Positions 42,661-54,557 are shown, counted from the stretch's first letter. The stretch is 64,000 nucleotides of DNA from Phlebopus portentosus (GCA_037892935.1 JAYXKI010000015.1:1240001-1304000); one strand, 5' to 3'. Notes: generated from the letters alone by a model not told the origin. Program-made: numbers and translations.

Positions 42661-43174
42661 TGTTAAGAATTAACAGGTGATAGGAACGGGATTTGATAGA
42701 AGCATGGGGAAGCTTCTTCAGAATGGAGGTAGTTAAGGGCCTGCCTAATATGGAAGGAAGTAGTCGGTGGTGCAATCGAGAGTGTCGGTAGCACCACCAG
42801 GAATGTCAGTGGTACCACCAACTGAAGAAAGTGATGGTGCCACCAGCTGAAACATGTTGTCCTAACCAATGGTGAGGCATAGTCGGTAGTATTTGGTAGT
42901 TGGTAGTATTAAGTAGAAACTTTATTTAAGGCGCCAGCTGAGCAGGGTGTTGTCCCTCAGCAAAATTATTTTGTACTCTCAATCAAAACTGTACCCCTTT
43001 GATTGAACCTCTGTTCTACTGCTGGGTTAAGCTTGAGCCTACAGCTCACTTCTTAGTAGTACATCTAACCTTCACTATCTTACTCTCCAATCATATATTG
43101 TCAGAAGGAGGAAGCAGGGACTTGTTCTGGTATGCTCGGACTGACCACCTCGTCTGAAAACACTGGTCCTAACA
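42661..43174 (+). repeat. Candidate solo or orphan LTR
   Basis: Begins TGTTAAGAA and ends GTCCTAACA, the same TGTTA/TAACA inverted ends as the Copia LTRs. It is about 514 bp long and holds a TATA-like TATTTAAGG near 42923 and repeated GGTGGTGCCACC-type phrases. The flanking 5-mers (ATTTG, TTATA) do not match, and no second copy is seen in the window. The call therefore rests on end structure only. Confidence 0.4.
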
Positions 43175-44394
43175 TTATAATTTTGCTCCAATCCTGAGAT
43201 AATCAATCTTGCTGTTTCATAGTGCAATACCCACTATTGATCAGTAAGTATTGCTCTGCCCTGGGAGGGTTTCTTCTGTGCCTGTAATACAATTAGCTGA
43301 TCACTGATAAGCGTATCGTTGACAGCTAACACAGGCTTATACACTCTATCGAAGTTTTGTTAGAGCGCTCCATACATTTGAAGAAGAAGTAAACTCGGCA
43401 TTTTGCACAATAAACTTCTATCGAGGTAAGAAGCACTCAAACACCCCTATCTTAGAACCCTACTGGTCAGTTATACTATCTGCTCTGGAGCTTCAAATCA
43501 CTGCCAAAAGACACAAAAGAGTTGGAAGGAAGTTCTTACTTGCACACGTGGACAACCTGCTGAATGGACATAGCTTCAATTGGGAAGCACTCAGAGGTCC
43601 GATACCTATTGAAGAAGAACTACTCGCTCTGTGTCAAGAATATAAAGTGTTCGAATACACCCTACTCGAACATTCACATTTTCTCCATCAAGTCCTCCTA
43701 CAAGTCTACTCAGGCAACTACTCTACTGCAAAATAACTATGTCACCGATAGAACTGTGGCAAGTTGGTTGGTCTAGTCTCTGGTTTACACTCTGTGTCAT
43801 CTGGTTTTCTTCTCTGGTATTCATCATTGCTCAACAACTCTGAGGTCGAGTCAGCCTTCTTTGAGGCTTTGGAATGCTATAGACGTGGGTAGAATGGCAA
43901 GACAGCGAAAGAGGTTCCCCATTCCATCAAGCCGGTTGGAGATTTCTATTCCAGACTCAACAACTGGCAGTTCCTCAACCTGGACCTGGAGAATGCATGG
44001 AATCTGCTCTGGCTCGCATTGGAGAATGACTCGACAGTCTACACAGATGCCTGGACAGAATGATCGGTCCTAACGGGCAAGCCAACAAAGCTATCGCTGC
44101 CCTCCGACACTCTATCATCGATCTCAATCTCCAACTTACAAGTGCTGATCGGTCCCTCAGAACTCTCACCGCTACTGTCGCTCGACTCTATAACATGGGA
44201 TCTCAATACTCCAAGAACCTAACTGTAGAAGGACAGATGCTTGGGGACTTTTTGTCGCATGTTCTAGCTCACATCGGAGATCAGGTTATGGAAACTGTCA
44301 ACACCAATGCGAGGTGCAAAGGTGAACTACGGGATGTGCGACTCAACTTCATCAGGAAATCAGTCCATTTGAGTTATTAATGGATAGTGAGTTA
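43175..44394 (+). other. Unrecognised sequence with two short plus-strand ORFs
   Basis: 43548-43736 (62 codons, with PIPIEEELLALCQEYKVFEY) and 44060-44380 (106 codons, helical, with AIAALRHSIIDLNLQLTSAD and LTATVARLYNM) look protein-like. Coding similarity between them changes frame near 43900-44060. They could be a gag-like or captured gene remnant; no family is identified. The rest of the stretch shows nothing. Confidence 0.3.
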
Positions 44395-44995
44395 TAACAC
44401 CATAGTAGTTCATAGTAGTGCATAGTATACTATAGTAATATATAGTAATATATAGATACATATAGATAGTATTCTATAGTAATGCATAGTATATAGATAT
44501 GAATAGCAATTAATAGTATCACGTAGTTTGATACCTCTGTATAGGGCCTGGTAGACAGTTATAGGTAATAGTTCAAAGAAGTATATAGCTGTTTATAGTG
44601 GTGAGCAATTTATAACAGTATTTAGATAGCAATAGAGGTTAGTAATATATAGTCAATATATGATTAGTTATATATAGTAATATATAGTAATATATAGATG
44701 CATATAGATGATATCCTATAGTAACATATACTACATAGATATAAATAGTAATCAATAGTAGTATATTGTCTGATATCTCTGTATAGATCCTAATAAATAG
44801 TTATAGTCCATAGTTTAAAGAAGTATATAGTTGTTTATAGTGGTAAACTGTCTATATTACTGGATAGAGATTAGTAATACATAGTCAATATATGACTAGT
44901 AATATATAGTAATATATAAATGCATATAGATGATATTCTATATCAATATTAGTACATAGTCATGAATAGCAATCAATCACTGCATATTGGAGATC
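44395..44995 (+). repeat. AT-rich tandem repeat, about 230-bp units
   Basis: Two long units and a partial third share the series TATAGTAATATATAG ... GATA(T/C)CTCTGTATAG ... GAAGTATATAG(T/C)TGTTTATAG. They start near 44430, 44670 and 44895. Inside each unit the short motif ATATAGTA is itself repeated. No coding sequence. Confidence 0.75.
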
Positions 44996-45455
44996 CTTAA
45001 CACATGCCTGTGTAGCTGAATGTACCCAAGATAAGGAAATCTACACAAAAATCTGTCTTACATCACACAGAAAATTTGTGTAGAACAAGGTACATTAGGT
45101 ACACAAATATATGCATTTCTGTGTAGATCACCTAACATAAATGTCTGTATAGTTTCGTCTAGCTGACATGGTGTTTGATTAGGTTTTGAGAGTTGATATA
45201 CAAGAACTGGACTAGATTTGCATAATAGAACTATGTAAATCTATATAGATCTACATGGGCCAGTGCCAGTATTTGACAGGCTTAGATTCATTTTGACATG
45301 TTGTCCTCTTTGTCTCTTGCCACCACTGTCATGCCACTCTTTTCACCCTCAGCACCTACAAATCATCTCCATCCCTGCTTTATCCTCCTCATTCATGACT
45401 GTTTTACAGCACCGTCACTGAGGCTATTATCACTATTCCTGCTTACTTTAACAAC
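44996..45455. other. No gene recognised
   Basis: AT-rich, with several copies of ACACA(A/G)AA and GTGTAGA words around 45035-45150. The short ORF at 45298-45489 shows no family resemblance. Confidence 0.4.
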
Positions 45456-46190
45456 TTGCAATGTCAGGCGACACCAGTGTTATCTCTAGCCTCAACTTCT
45501 TCCAACTCATCAATGAACCCACAGTGGCTGCTATCATGTATGGTCTTGACAAGAAGCTCTAAGGCAAGTGCAATGTCCTCATTTTTGACCTTGGTGGAGG
45601 TACCTTTGATGTATCACTCTTAACTATTGAGGAGGGTATCTTCAAAGTCAAGGCGACTGTCAGTAATAGTCACTTGGGTGATGAGAACTTTGACAATCAC
45701 CTTGTAAACCACTTTATTCAAGAGTTCAAGTGCAAGAACAAGAAGGGTATGTAATTTAAGTCATTCCAATGGCGTATGATCATGGTATTGACACTGATTT
45801 TCTTAGATCTTTTATTGAACCCTTGTGCTCTTTACCGACTCCATACCACTTGCAAGTGTGTGAAGCGTACACTGTCATCAGCAGCACAGATGACCATTGA
45901 AATTGATTCACTCTATGAGGGTATCAACTTTTACATCTCAATCACCTATGCACAATTCGAGGAGTTATGCCAAGATCTCTTCCGGTCTATGCTTGAGCCT
46001 GTTGAGAAGGTTCTCTAGGACTCCAAGGTTGATAAGTCCAATGTACACGAGATGGTCCTTGTCGGAGGTTCCACCCATATCCTCTATATTGTCAAGCTCT
46101 TTTCTGACTCCTTCAACAGCAAGGCGCCATGCAGGTCTGGCAACCCAGATGAGGCTATCGCGGATGTCTACATAGTAACTTGATAGAGAA
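45456..46190 (+). pseudogene. HSP70 fragment (nucleotide-binding domain), decayed
   Basis: The translation shows the diagnostic HSP70 segments [34 protein letters not shown] and [12 protein letters not shown]. After a retained GT..AG intron (45747-45806) it continues with [27 protein letters not shown] and [11 protein letters not shown]. It has TAA and TAG stops (for example after DKKL and EKVL) and many substitutions. At about 46185 the frame leaves HSP70 just before the conserved VAYGAAVQAA segment and joins RPB1 sequence. The retained intron excludes a processed pseudogene. Confidence 0.88.
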
Positions 46191-46194
46191 ATGT

Positions 46195-46838
46195 ATTGAT
46201 TTTTTGGCACATACTGTCATCATCGGAGACCCAAATCTGGAACTGGATGAAGTTGCCGCACTGAAGAGCATCATCATGCCTCTCACGTACCAAGAAAGAG
46301 GTTAGTAGAAAGAGCATCTTGGTTGATGTGTGATTTAAAATTGTTTGACAGTGACTCCGTACAATATCGCGTACTTATAAGAGCTCATGCAGAATGGATC
46401 GAGAGAATACCCTCAAGTGCAATATGTGATTCAAGATACCAGAAAGCATATAGATCTTTGGTACAATAAGCATATGGACGTCTTTCTTCAGTATCAACAT
46501 GGTTATATCATCTTCAACTGACAGCCATCGTTGCACAAGATGTCTATAGTGTGTCTCCAGGTCTGACTAGTGCCCTATTTGAGTGCATACCCAACCTATA
46601 TATTCATGTCTGAACTCTGACCAATTTTATGCAGGCTTTCATCTCAATCTTTCTGTCACTCCTCTGTACAATGCTGGCTTCTATAGTGATGAATAAACAT
46701 GCAGTATGTTGTATCGCTTTCGCTTTGTGTTATTGTCTCTGATCTCTGTGTGGCATTCCCCAGAGCGAGGAGACTAGGGCCAAACTCAGTCAAATAGTGT
46801 GGGTCCCCAGGCAGATCATTTTGCTCCAAGCGAACAAG
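46195..46838 (+). pseudogene. RNA polymerase II largest subunit (RPB1) fragment
   Basis: Reads GDPNLELDEV, then a retained intron (about 46302-46351), then VTPYNIAYL, FN*QPSLHKMS and NLSVTPLYNAGFYSDE. A second intron follows (about 46700-46762, ending CCCCAG), then [19 protein letters not shown]. The order is that of the RPB1 active-site region. The catalytic NADFDGD motif has decayed to NAGFYSD, and stops are present. It interrupts HSP70 sequence: HSP70 resumes at about 46839 with [14 protein letters not shown], the part that should follow the break near 46185. Introns are retained, so capture was from genomic DNA. Confidence 0.85.
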
Positions 46839-47250
46839 ATTGTTAGCTGCTATCCTCAAGGGCAACACCTCAGAGAAGACCCAAGACCCCTTCTTGCTCA
46901 ATGTCGCTCCTCTGTCGCTTGGTATCGAGACCACTGGCAGTGTCATGACTGCATTTATCAAGCATAATATGACTGTCCCAATGAAGAAGTCAGAGATCTT
47001 CTTGACGTATGCCAACAATGATTCAAGGAGCTGTGCCAGGATCTCTTCCATTCCACACTTGAGCCTGTTGAGAAGATTATCCGGGACTCTAAGATAGACA
47101 ATTCCAATGTACACAAGATCATCCTCATCAATGGTTCCACCTGTATACCCCGAATTGTCAAGTTCATGCCTGACTTCTTCAACAGCAAGGAGCCATGCAA
47201 GTCTATCAACCCAGATGAGACTGTTGTGTATGGTGCCACCATCTGCTAAG
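46839..47250 (+). pseudogene. HSP70 fragments: continuation plus a second copy of an earlier segment
   Basis: 46839-47020 continues the first HSP70 fragment ([28 protein letters not shown]). At about 47022 the sequence jumps back to an upstream HSP70 segment ([45 protein letters not shown]), a divergent second copy of 45966-46170. It ends in a stop near 47248. This records a partial duplication or a join between two HSP70-derived fragments. Confidence 0.82.
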
Positions 47251-47934
47251 CTTGCATGTATTTTGATAATTTCTAATCAAATATAATTATAAATTGGTCT
47301 GAAAGCGGAAAACAAAATTTCTAACTGTTGAGGCAGCAGAGCCTGTTAACAAAGCAGAGAGTAAATGTATGCAGGCCTACACATAGAGATGTAGATCATG
47401 TATGCATATTTATATGTATGTACAACCTATTTCATCTAGATGGTCTGTGCTAAACCAGTGCTGGTTATACATTTGCAATTTAATATGGATCTCGTGTAGA
47501 TGATGTACAAAGCTAGTGTAGTCACGGGTTACATGACCTACCCAAATACACACCTCCTAAGAGTAAGAGCAACAGATGCGTACACATCCGAGGTTTTGAA
47601 GACTTTCCCACAATCACATGATAGAGTTAAATAACACCTTAAATATAGTACAGTACTTTCTGGTTATGCTGACCTTCTGAGCTTGCTTTGTTTACATTAG
47701 GCAGCTTTAGAAAGTGCTATAATGATATAAATTTAGGTTCAATTTTATCAAGATTTGTTTGTTATCATTAGGACTTGTGAACATGGGGAGCATCAATCTT
47801 GTCTTTTTTTTTCGGTCTTACCCTTTTGTTGCACGTGACGAAGTTGACTTTGCAACTCGCAACTCACACAAGTCACATCCCTCCTTCCCCATCCTCACCT
47901 CCTTACTGCCCTTGACCGGCGACATCACCTTGCA
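47251..47934. other. No gene recognised
   Basis: AT-rich sequence with no protein or RNA feature identified. It borders the decayed 3' end of the Argonaute pseudogene. Confidence 0.45.
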
Positions 47935-50900
47935 CATGCTTGACTTGCCAGTAGGCTGGCAGTTTCAGGCTCACACCCTTCATTGATGCTGACCACAGGT
48001 ATGAGATTTCATTGATGCCTTGCTGTAGGGTGTTGGGAGATAACTTCTTGTCCTTATGGAGGATGGTGTAGTGAACTGCATGAGCGATACCTTACATGCC
48101 TGCATGAGCCTGCAAAGAGAAATCGTAGTCGTAAATGCTCGTCATGCCCTGGTCTATGCTCATTCCCACTATAGAGCACAAGGTCTTGTCAGTCGTCGTG
48201 ATGTGTAGGATGTATCTGATGAACTTCAGTGACTTCATGGAGACTCGGGCATTTGCCAGAGATTGCTCTTGAGCTGTACGCAACAGTTTCACGATTCAGC
48301 AAGACAACGGACCAATAGCTATCAAGTCTCACAAACGATGTACATGTTTTCATATCCTTTCACTCTATCTCATGTATGACGTACCTACGTTTGATTGAGC
48401 TTTGGAGATCCAGCAGCTTATGAACTGTGAGTCCTCAACCTTGTCGTCAAGTTGTTGTCTGGATCTTTATGCCTGCAAAAGCTCTGCTGTCTCTAAAGGA
48501 GTTCTGTGATGATCAAAGAGGAAAGGCTGAATCACCTAACAAATTGGAGATGCGTGTATACCATTGTCTCAGCCTCATCCATGACCAGCACGAACGAAAT
48601 GACAGACCTCCACCACATATTGCCGGCGACCTAGCCTTCCAGCTTATATCCCGTTTCCGCAGTGAAGTCCAGGCTGCCACAGTCCGATCACGAAGACTTC
48701 AAAGCTCAGAGTCAATAGGGCTGCCATGCAAATGTTTGCCGAACTAGCGACCACCACTGATGGTCGTCAACATCATCGACACTTGTTTGACGGGCAGCCT
48801 CAGGAATATGCAAGTTCCAGTGTTTTCGTACAGCAACTCAAGAAACTGTATAGGGGCATTTCGAACTTAGGATCGTCTGCGGCTGGGGTAGAACCGAGTC
48901 TGATGACCTTTGCTACAAGTGGTGTAAGTCAACTTCAGTTTGTATTTCTTCAGTTCACCGAATGGTTCGTTCAGCTGCTTGATCTTGGTGGCCATTACCC
49001 GTGCGTGCTGGCCGTCTGAAATACTGGCATGGAATATAAGGATCCATTCAGAGAACGAGCCCATGCTTTGACGGTAGTTCTTTAAGCATTCCAGAATCAT
49101 ACCACGTAAGTTTTCAACTGTCTATGAATAGCTGCATCAGGCGCCTGCATAATAGCATAAAAACGAGAGCTCACCTCTTCTTTTACTCCCTGAAGGGAGA
49201 CACTTGCATGGCACTTTCTGAAGTTCACGTCGCACGACACCACGACCGCTGCAATACCAGGCGCGCCCTTGACCGCATTCCCACCCGGCTTAATCACATC
49301 GAACTCGACCACCATCGTGTTTGCCAGCCGTTTCAGAGAAGCAGGCTCCAGCCGATGGTTGACCCCACCGAGCTTTGTGTTAACCTTGAGCGCGAGATTT
49401 GGCAGATACTGATTGTGGCCCTCCTTGTCGAGCATGTTCTCGATGAGGCCAATCACGGACTGGAAGTCCTGGCCGACGTCAAAGTACCGGTGGAGTCCCG
49501 CATAGATGTGCTTATTTTTGTTTGACATGAGGGCAAGAACCATTTGGGGCCTGCCTGGCAGCGATTCGAACAACCTTGATACTTTGTCCACATCCTCATT
49601 GCGGTATGGATCCTCTCGACTTGGACGGCAGAGCTGCAGGACCTGCATGATGAAGTCTGAGTTGATGTTCATTCCACGTGCGTGATATTTTCCGATCAGA
49701 GCCTTCACCGCCTCGTGCACCTGCACCTCAAGCGAGCTGTTGGACTCTTCTATATTCCCATCCTTTAAGACCACAACTGCAAGGCATTTAAGCTCTGCAA
49801 GCCTTGTGAACTGAATGTCACGCGCCGTCCAAGATCCATTGACAATTTGTGCATGGCCCAAAGGATAAATCACCAACAGTGCGGGGAGAACGCGAGCCGC
49901 AACAATAGCCATATTTGTCGAGATTTTGATTCCAAAGCTGGCCATCGGAGGTGTGCCCTCCTTGAAGCCTAGGAGACGGAGACCCTTGATAGTGATTGTC
50001 TGTGCGTGACCGGCTGGCATCTTGTTATTTGCAGCACACAGGGCTGCACTCTCTCCAGACTTCAGCTCACCTGCGAAAAGGGTCCCTGGTACAATCTTGC
50101 ACAGCTCGGCTGGTACGAAAACGTCCTTGCCCTCTTTCCCAACATTCACTACGGGCAGGTCATCTGTGTGGCAGAGTGTGATGTGGAACTCTGTGCGATA
50201 GTCAGCACGATTCCTATTCGATCCACGGATGACTTACTTTTCTGGAAATATTCCTCCACTGTGATATTGCCGAATTTTTCACTCTAGATCTTTGTCCGTC
50301 TCGCCGTACCGGGTCCAATCGCCTTCATGGTGTTGCGCCTATCATACCCAAGGTAACTTGTAACTACCCTCATATTACCGAAGAATTTCTGAGGTACAGC
50401 ACTGCGAGATTGCTGCATGAACTCGCGCAGCGCATCGGCCATGCTTCGCGGGATGTGGAACGCACTCATGCATGTATTCACGCTGACCATGAGGGACTTG
50501 TGAACTGGACGGACAGAAGCGAAGAAGCCGTTGACGACCTTGATGCTAGGGTGAGTAGGCACGCCCGTATCCGCATTGGGGTTGAAATAGTATGCATCCT
50601 TGGTGAGTGCGCAAAAACTAGTGTGAGCAGCATGTGCCATAATGATCAGGTTGAAGGCTGAGACGATAGGTGCAGGATCGTAGTCGGGATTCTCACCACG
50701 TAGGTACCTGTTGAAGAAAGAAGTCAGTATCACTATTAGATTATGGTCGAAGGGCAAGCCTTACCCAGCGAGGTCCGCTGATTTAAGAGGATTAGGTCCG
50801 ACAAGTGTGACAAAGTATGGGATATCATGCGTGCGTGTGCCCAGTTCCTCGGACGACGGGGCCGGTGCCATCACCATGACCTGAAAGTTTTTTGGCAGCG

Positions 50901-51027
50901 GCAGCTTTGTGACGAGGTGACCGATGCCATCATGCGCGATGCCCTGCACGTTCTGCAATAGTTCCTGAGACTGAGCAAATTCAGCAACAATGTGCCTGCA
51001 CAAGTCGACGGCCTCCTAGGTACGGCA
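47935..51027 (-). pseudogene. Argonaute pseudogene (L1-PAZ-Mid-Piwi), disrupted
   Basis: On the minus strand, exons about 51027-50765, 50707-50238 and 50190-49100 join through two small GT..AG introns. They give a PAZ-side segment (NGFFASVRPVHKSLMVSVN, VEEYFQ), the Mid domain (SFGIKIS, LCRPSREDPYRNEDVDKVSRL) and the start of Piwi (NLALKVNTKLGGVNH, GAPGIAAVVVS). The first catalytic Asp survives (EFDVIKP for the usual ADVTHP). The second is lost, reading FHASISDGQ where YRDGVSEGQ is usual. Other lesions are a frameshift near 49098, foreign SAC3-like sequence at 48427-48866 in place of part of Piwi, a TAA in the LQAHAGM region (about 48088) and loss of the N-terminus (no ATG). RNA-guided slicing is not possible. 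An RNA-silencing gene of the host is the likely source. Confidence 0.85.
48427..48866 (+). pseudogene. SAC3/GANP-like fragment inside the Argonaute pseudogene
   Basis: The plus strand (opposite to Argonaute) encodes SLKEFCDDQRGK, then LEMRVYHCLSLIHDQ and FQLISRFRSEVQ. After a frame change near 48680-48720 it reads MQMFAELA. This matches my recollection of fungal SAC3/GANP mRNA-export proteins (DQRG...ELEMRVYHRL...RDQ). It lies where the middle of the Piwi domain should be. The frame change and the lack of ends make it non-functional. Identification is moderate; a related PCI-domain protein is the alternative. Confidence 0.5.
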
Positions 51028-51110
51028 CTGCAAGATTACTGCATGAACTCGCGCAGTGCATTGGCCATGCTGTGTGGGACATGGAATGCACTCATGCACG
51101 TCTCCAGGCT
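51019..51110 (-). repeat. Partial duplicate of an Argonaute exon segment
   Basis: About 90 bp nearly repeat 50393-50485 of the Argonaute pseudogene (shared phrase CATGAACTCGCGCAG and following). This places a second copy of an internal exon piece directly upstream of the truncated first exon. Confidence 0.8.
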
Positions 51111-52159
51111 GGTGCTGAATGGACCTGTAAGGTAATTGGCTCCTTATATTGAGCCACCGAATTGTGGATGCGTACGCATCCACATTCTAAACCGTCTCTC
51201 ATCTTGCAGATTGCAATGGCTTCAGGCCACTTCATTACCTTTCCTTTTAATTGTTGTTCTGGCTGTTGGGAGGTCTGTGGTTCTTGGATACCTCTGTCCC
51301 TGTCGCAGCGGGCAGCCCAGGTGTAGAGGCAGTATGTTGAGTGCTGCTGAACCTGTGCACTTAGCCAGGGTGGCACCTATTATACTGTGGCTGTTTGCCA
51401 GCCAGCTGGAGGTGTGCTATGCGCTGCTGAACCTGTGCCACTTAGCTGGGGCGGCGCTAGTGCACTCTGACCTTGTGTTAACCAGTTTGGGCCTTGAAGC
51501 CAGTGGAAGTTCCTTTGTCCTGTCAACAGTGTCTAGTGTTAACACTTTTGACTATTTATTATCTCCAACAAGTAGCATTGGTCTATATTAGTATAGGTGT
51601 ATATGAGTGTACGCCTAGCTCACATAGATTCTGTAGTAAGCTGTACATGTAATTAGTTACATGCTTGTATGGGTCTGTAAGTAGTATACTATTGATATAT
51701 TTAAATTTAATAAAAATTAAATATGTTCTCTGATATGCTCATGGTCTCTAATAAGTGCTATCTATGATAATATATGACTATCTATATCTTTAATATGCTA
51801 TGGCAATATATCACCTATAAGAACTATCAACTATAAGCATCTAGTATCAGCTATAAACTCATACTAATTACTATAAGGCACTATGCACTATGCGCTAGTA
51901 GTACTATAAATCTGTATCAATTGCTATAGGTTGCTATATATTATGCACTATTCATCTCTTTCTAGTACTATGAATAAATATTAACTATAGCATCTATACA
52001 CTGTTACAGCCCTCTCTATAGTAGGGGGGTCACGATAAATTACTATGGACTACTAACCTACTATAGGCTGCTATATAGCAGCCTATAGTAGTGAGTAGCT
52101 ATGAGTAGCTATGGGTAGCTATGGGTAGCAGTGGATAATTTGGACTGTTTTCCTGATGC
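51111..52159. other. No gene; two perfect palindromes and short direct repeats
   Basis: Contains a 22-bp perfect palindrome at 51163-51184 centred on CGTACG. An approximate direct repeat (GCTGCTGAACCTGTGC...) occurs at about 51346 and 51424. AT-rich low-complexity sequence covers 51700-52020, and a 34-bp perfect palindrome lies at 52058-52091 centred on TATA. No coding sequence is recognised. Confidence 0.6.
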
Positions 52160-52655
52160 TAGAGTATGGTCCAATGCATACCATAAACTGTATGAGTTCC
52201 ACTAGGGGATGCAGTTGTGTTTGAGTGACTAGCCATGCTTTGCCTGGAAGTTGAATGTCGTGAATGTATTTCCATATCCTTCATTGGAGTACCAGTTGTA
52301 GTTACTTGGTGTCCAGGTTTGTGTCCCTTGGTAAATAAAGGTTCGCTTGTACTGTAGAGGCTGGACATGGATTGTGCAGCTCTGGCTTGTACCATCCTAG
52401 TATTCTCCAAGTTATTGGGTCTGCAGCTCGAGAGGTTCGAGTTGTAACAATGAGTTCCTCATGTCGCTTGGGTATTATAGGATTTGGTGGATTGGCATGT
52501 AACGCTTCTTGAGTGTGACATTGGACTTCAATTTGGCAGTCACGCATTTCACTTGTAGCATGACATACTGTGAAGTATATTTCAGAAAGGACCATGTACA
52601 CTTGGGCACAAGTCTGACAGTGCTGGAATGCCAGTGATGTCTCCATTGGGCTCAA
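52160..52655 (-). other. Coding remnant in left arm of the inverted repeat
   Basis: The minus-strand frames (ATG-led segment with CQTCAQVYMVLSEIYF and CDxQIE-type cysteines, then MENTRMVQARAAQ) are duplicated in inverted orientation at 54558-55069. The cysteine/histidine-rich N-terminal part and Ser/Thr-rich remainder match no family I recognise. Stops separate the pieces. Confidence 0.4.
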
Positions 52656-53049
52656 ATTAGCCTTTAGACTTTAGTCGTTAGGTATTAGGCTTTAGTAGTC
52701 GCATTCTAGACTTCTCGGACTTCTAGTAGTTTGATCACTTCTTGACTTCTTTTGATCGGGTCGGATCAGGAGTTTGGTCAGTGGTGTTAAGGTGACAGTC
52801 GGCAGTAATAAATCAGTGATGGTAATTACTGGTCGGCAGTGTTAAGTAGTCGGCAGGGTTACATACTTGTGGCGTGCTTCTTAGGCGCCCGTATATTGCT
52901 GTTGATGCCCGTGACTGTTGCCTTGATTGCATGAACAGTAGTTTAGCTCCAGTGACTGCTAGACTGTTACTAGTCGTATTTGGAATGCTGATCCTGTTGA
53001 TCTGCCAATCGTGTCAATCTTGATGCGAGTTTTTGAGCAGATCCTTTCA

Positions 53050-54154
53050 AGTATCTTCCCAGCTCACCAGTAGATGCTGAGGCCCTAGCTAGCACACAAA
53101 CCTAGTCTATTATATCTAAAATAAATTTTTATGCATCAATCTAGCCTGTAAGATTTTTTCCTAGAGCTTGGGAGGCTAGAGGAAAATGATGAGTTTTGAG
53201 TAATTCAGACATGCCTCAAAGCAGTACATTCTGGTGCACAATTCAACTCAAACTCAGTCTGTAAATTCATATTATAATCATATTATCATTCTGGACAGCT
53301 TTGGGGAGGTGCTGAACCAGCATGGAGCACAGAAAAAAATGCACATACAAGGAAGAGGCAAAAAATGATATTTTTGCCATTTTAGGGTCACATTTTTACC
53401 TATTCTCTCAATCTTTGTTTCTTACAGCTAGTTGCAAAATTGTTGGCAATCATGTGATTTCATCACTTTTCATGTCACAAGAGCCTCAAAACACAAATAA
53501 AATCATATCTCACCTAAAACTCAATAGTTTCACATCATCTAAGTTGCTAAATTCATCTTTTCGAAAGGACTTTTATTAAAAAACAAAGATTGAGAGAATA
53601 GGTAAAAATGTGACCCCAAAATGGCGAAAATATCATTTTTTGCCTCTTCCTTGCATGTGCATTTTTTTCTGTGCTCCATGCTGGTTCAGCACCTCCCCAA
53701 AGCTGTCCAGAATGATAATATGATTATAATATGAATTTACAGACTGAGTTTGAGTTGAATTGTGCACCAGAATGTACTGCTTTGAGGCATGTCTGAATTA
53801 CTCAAAACTCATTATTTACCCCTAGCCTCCCAAGCTCCAGGAAAAAATCTTACAGGCCAGATTGATGCATAAAAATTCATTTTAGATATAATAGACTAGG
53901 TTTGTGTGCTAGCTAGGGCCTCAGCATCCACTAGTGAGCTGGGCTGAGCATAAGGTTCTAGTTGTATGCACTATTCTAGATAGTATCTTCTTAGCTCACC
54001 AGTGGATGCTGAGGCCCTAGCTAGCACACAAGCCTAGTCTATTATATCTAAAATGAATTTTTATGCATCAATCTGGCCTGTAAGAATTTTTCCTGGTGCT
54101 TAGGAGGCTAGGGGTAAATGATGAGTTTTGAGTAATTCAGGCATGCCTCAAAGC
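53050..54154. repeat. Inner palindromic element plus partial extra copy
   Basis: 53050-53560 and 53570-53945 are inverted copies (AGCTCACCAGT(A/G)GATGCTGAGG at the outer edge; AGAGGCAAAAAATGATATT and its complement near the centre). A third, truncated copy of the outer part lies at about 53994-54153. Long terminal inverted repeats with almost no loop are typical of a foldback MITE. Confidence 0.8.
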
Positions 54155-54557
54155 TGAAAGGATCCGCTCAAAAACTCGTATCAAGATCGACACGATCGGC
54201 AGATCAACAGGATCAGCATTCCAAATGCGACTAGTAACAGTCTAGCGGTCACTAGAGCCAAACTACTATTCACGCAATCAAGGCAATGGTCACGGGCATC
54301 AACAGCAATATATGGGCACCTAAGAAGCACGCCACAAGTACGTAACCCTGCCGACTACTTAATACCACCGACCAGTAATTACCACCACCGATTTATTACC
54401 GCCAACCGTCACTTTAACACTGCTGACCAAACTCCTGATCTGACCCAATCAAAAGAAGTCAAGAAGCGATCAAACTACTAGAAGCCCGAGAAGTCTAGAA
54501 TGTGACTACTAAAGCCTAACGCCTAACGACTAAAGTCTAAAGGCTAATCTGAGCCCA

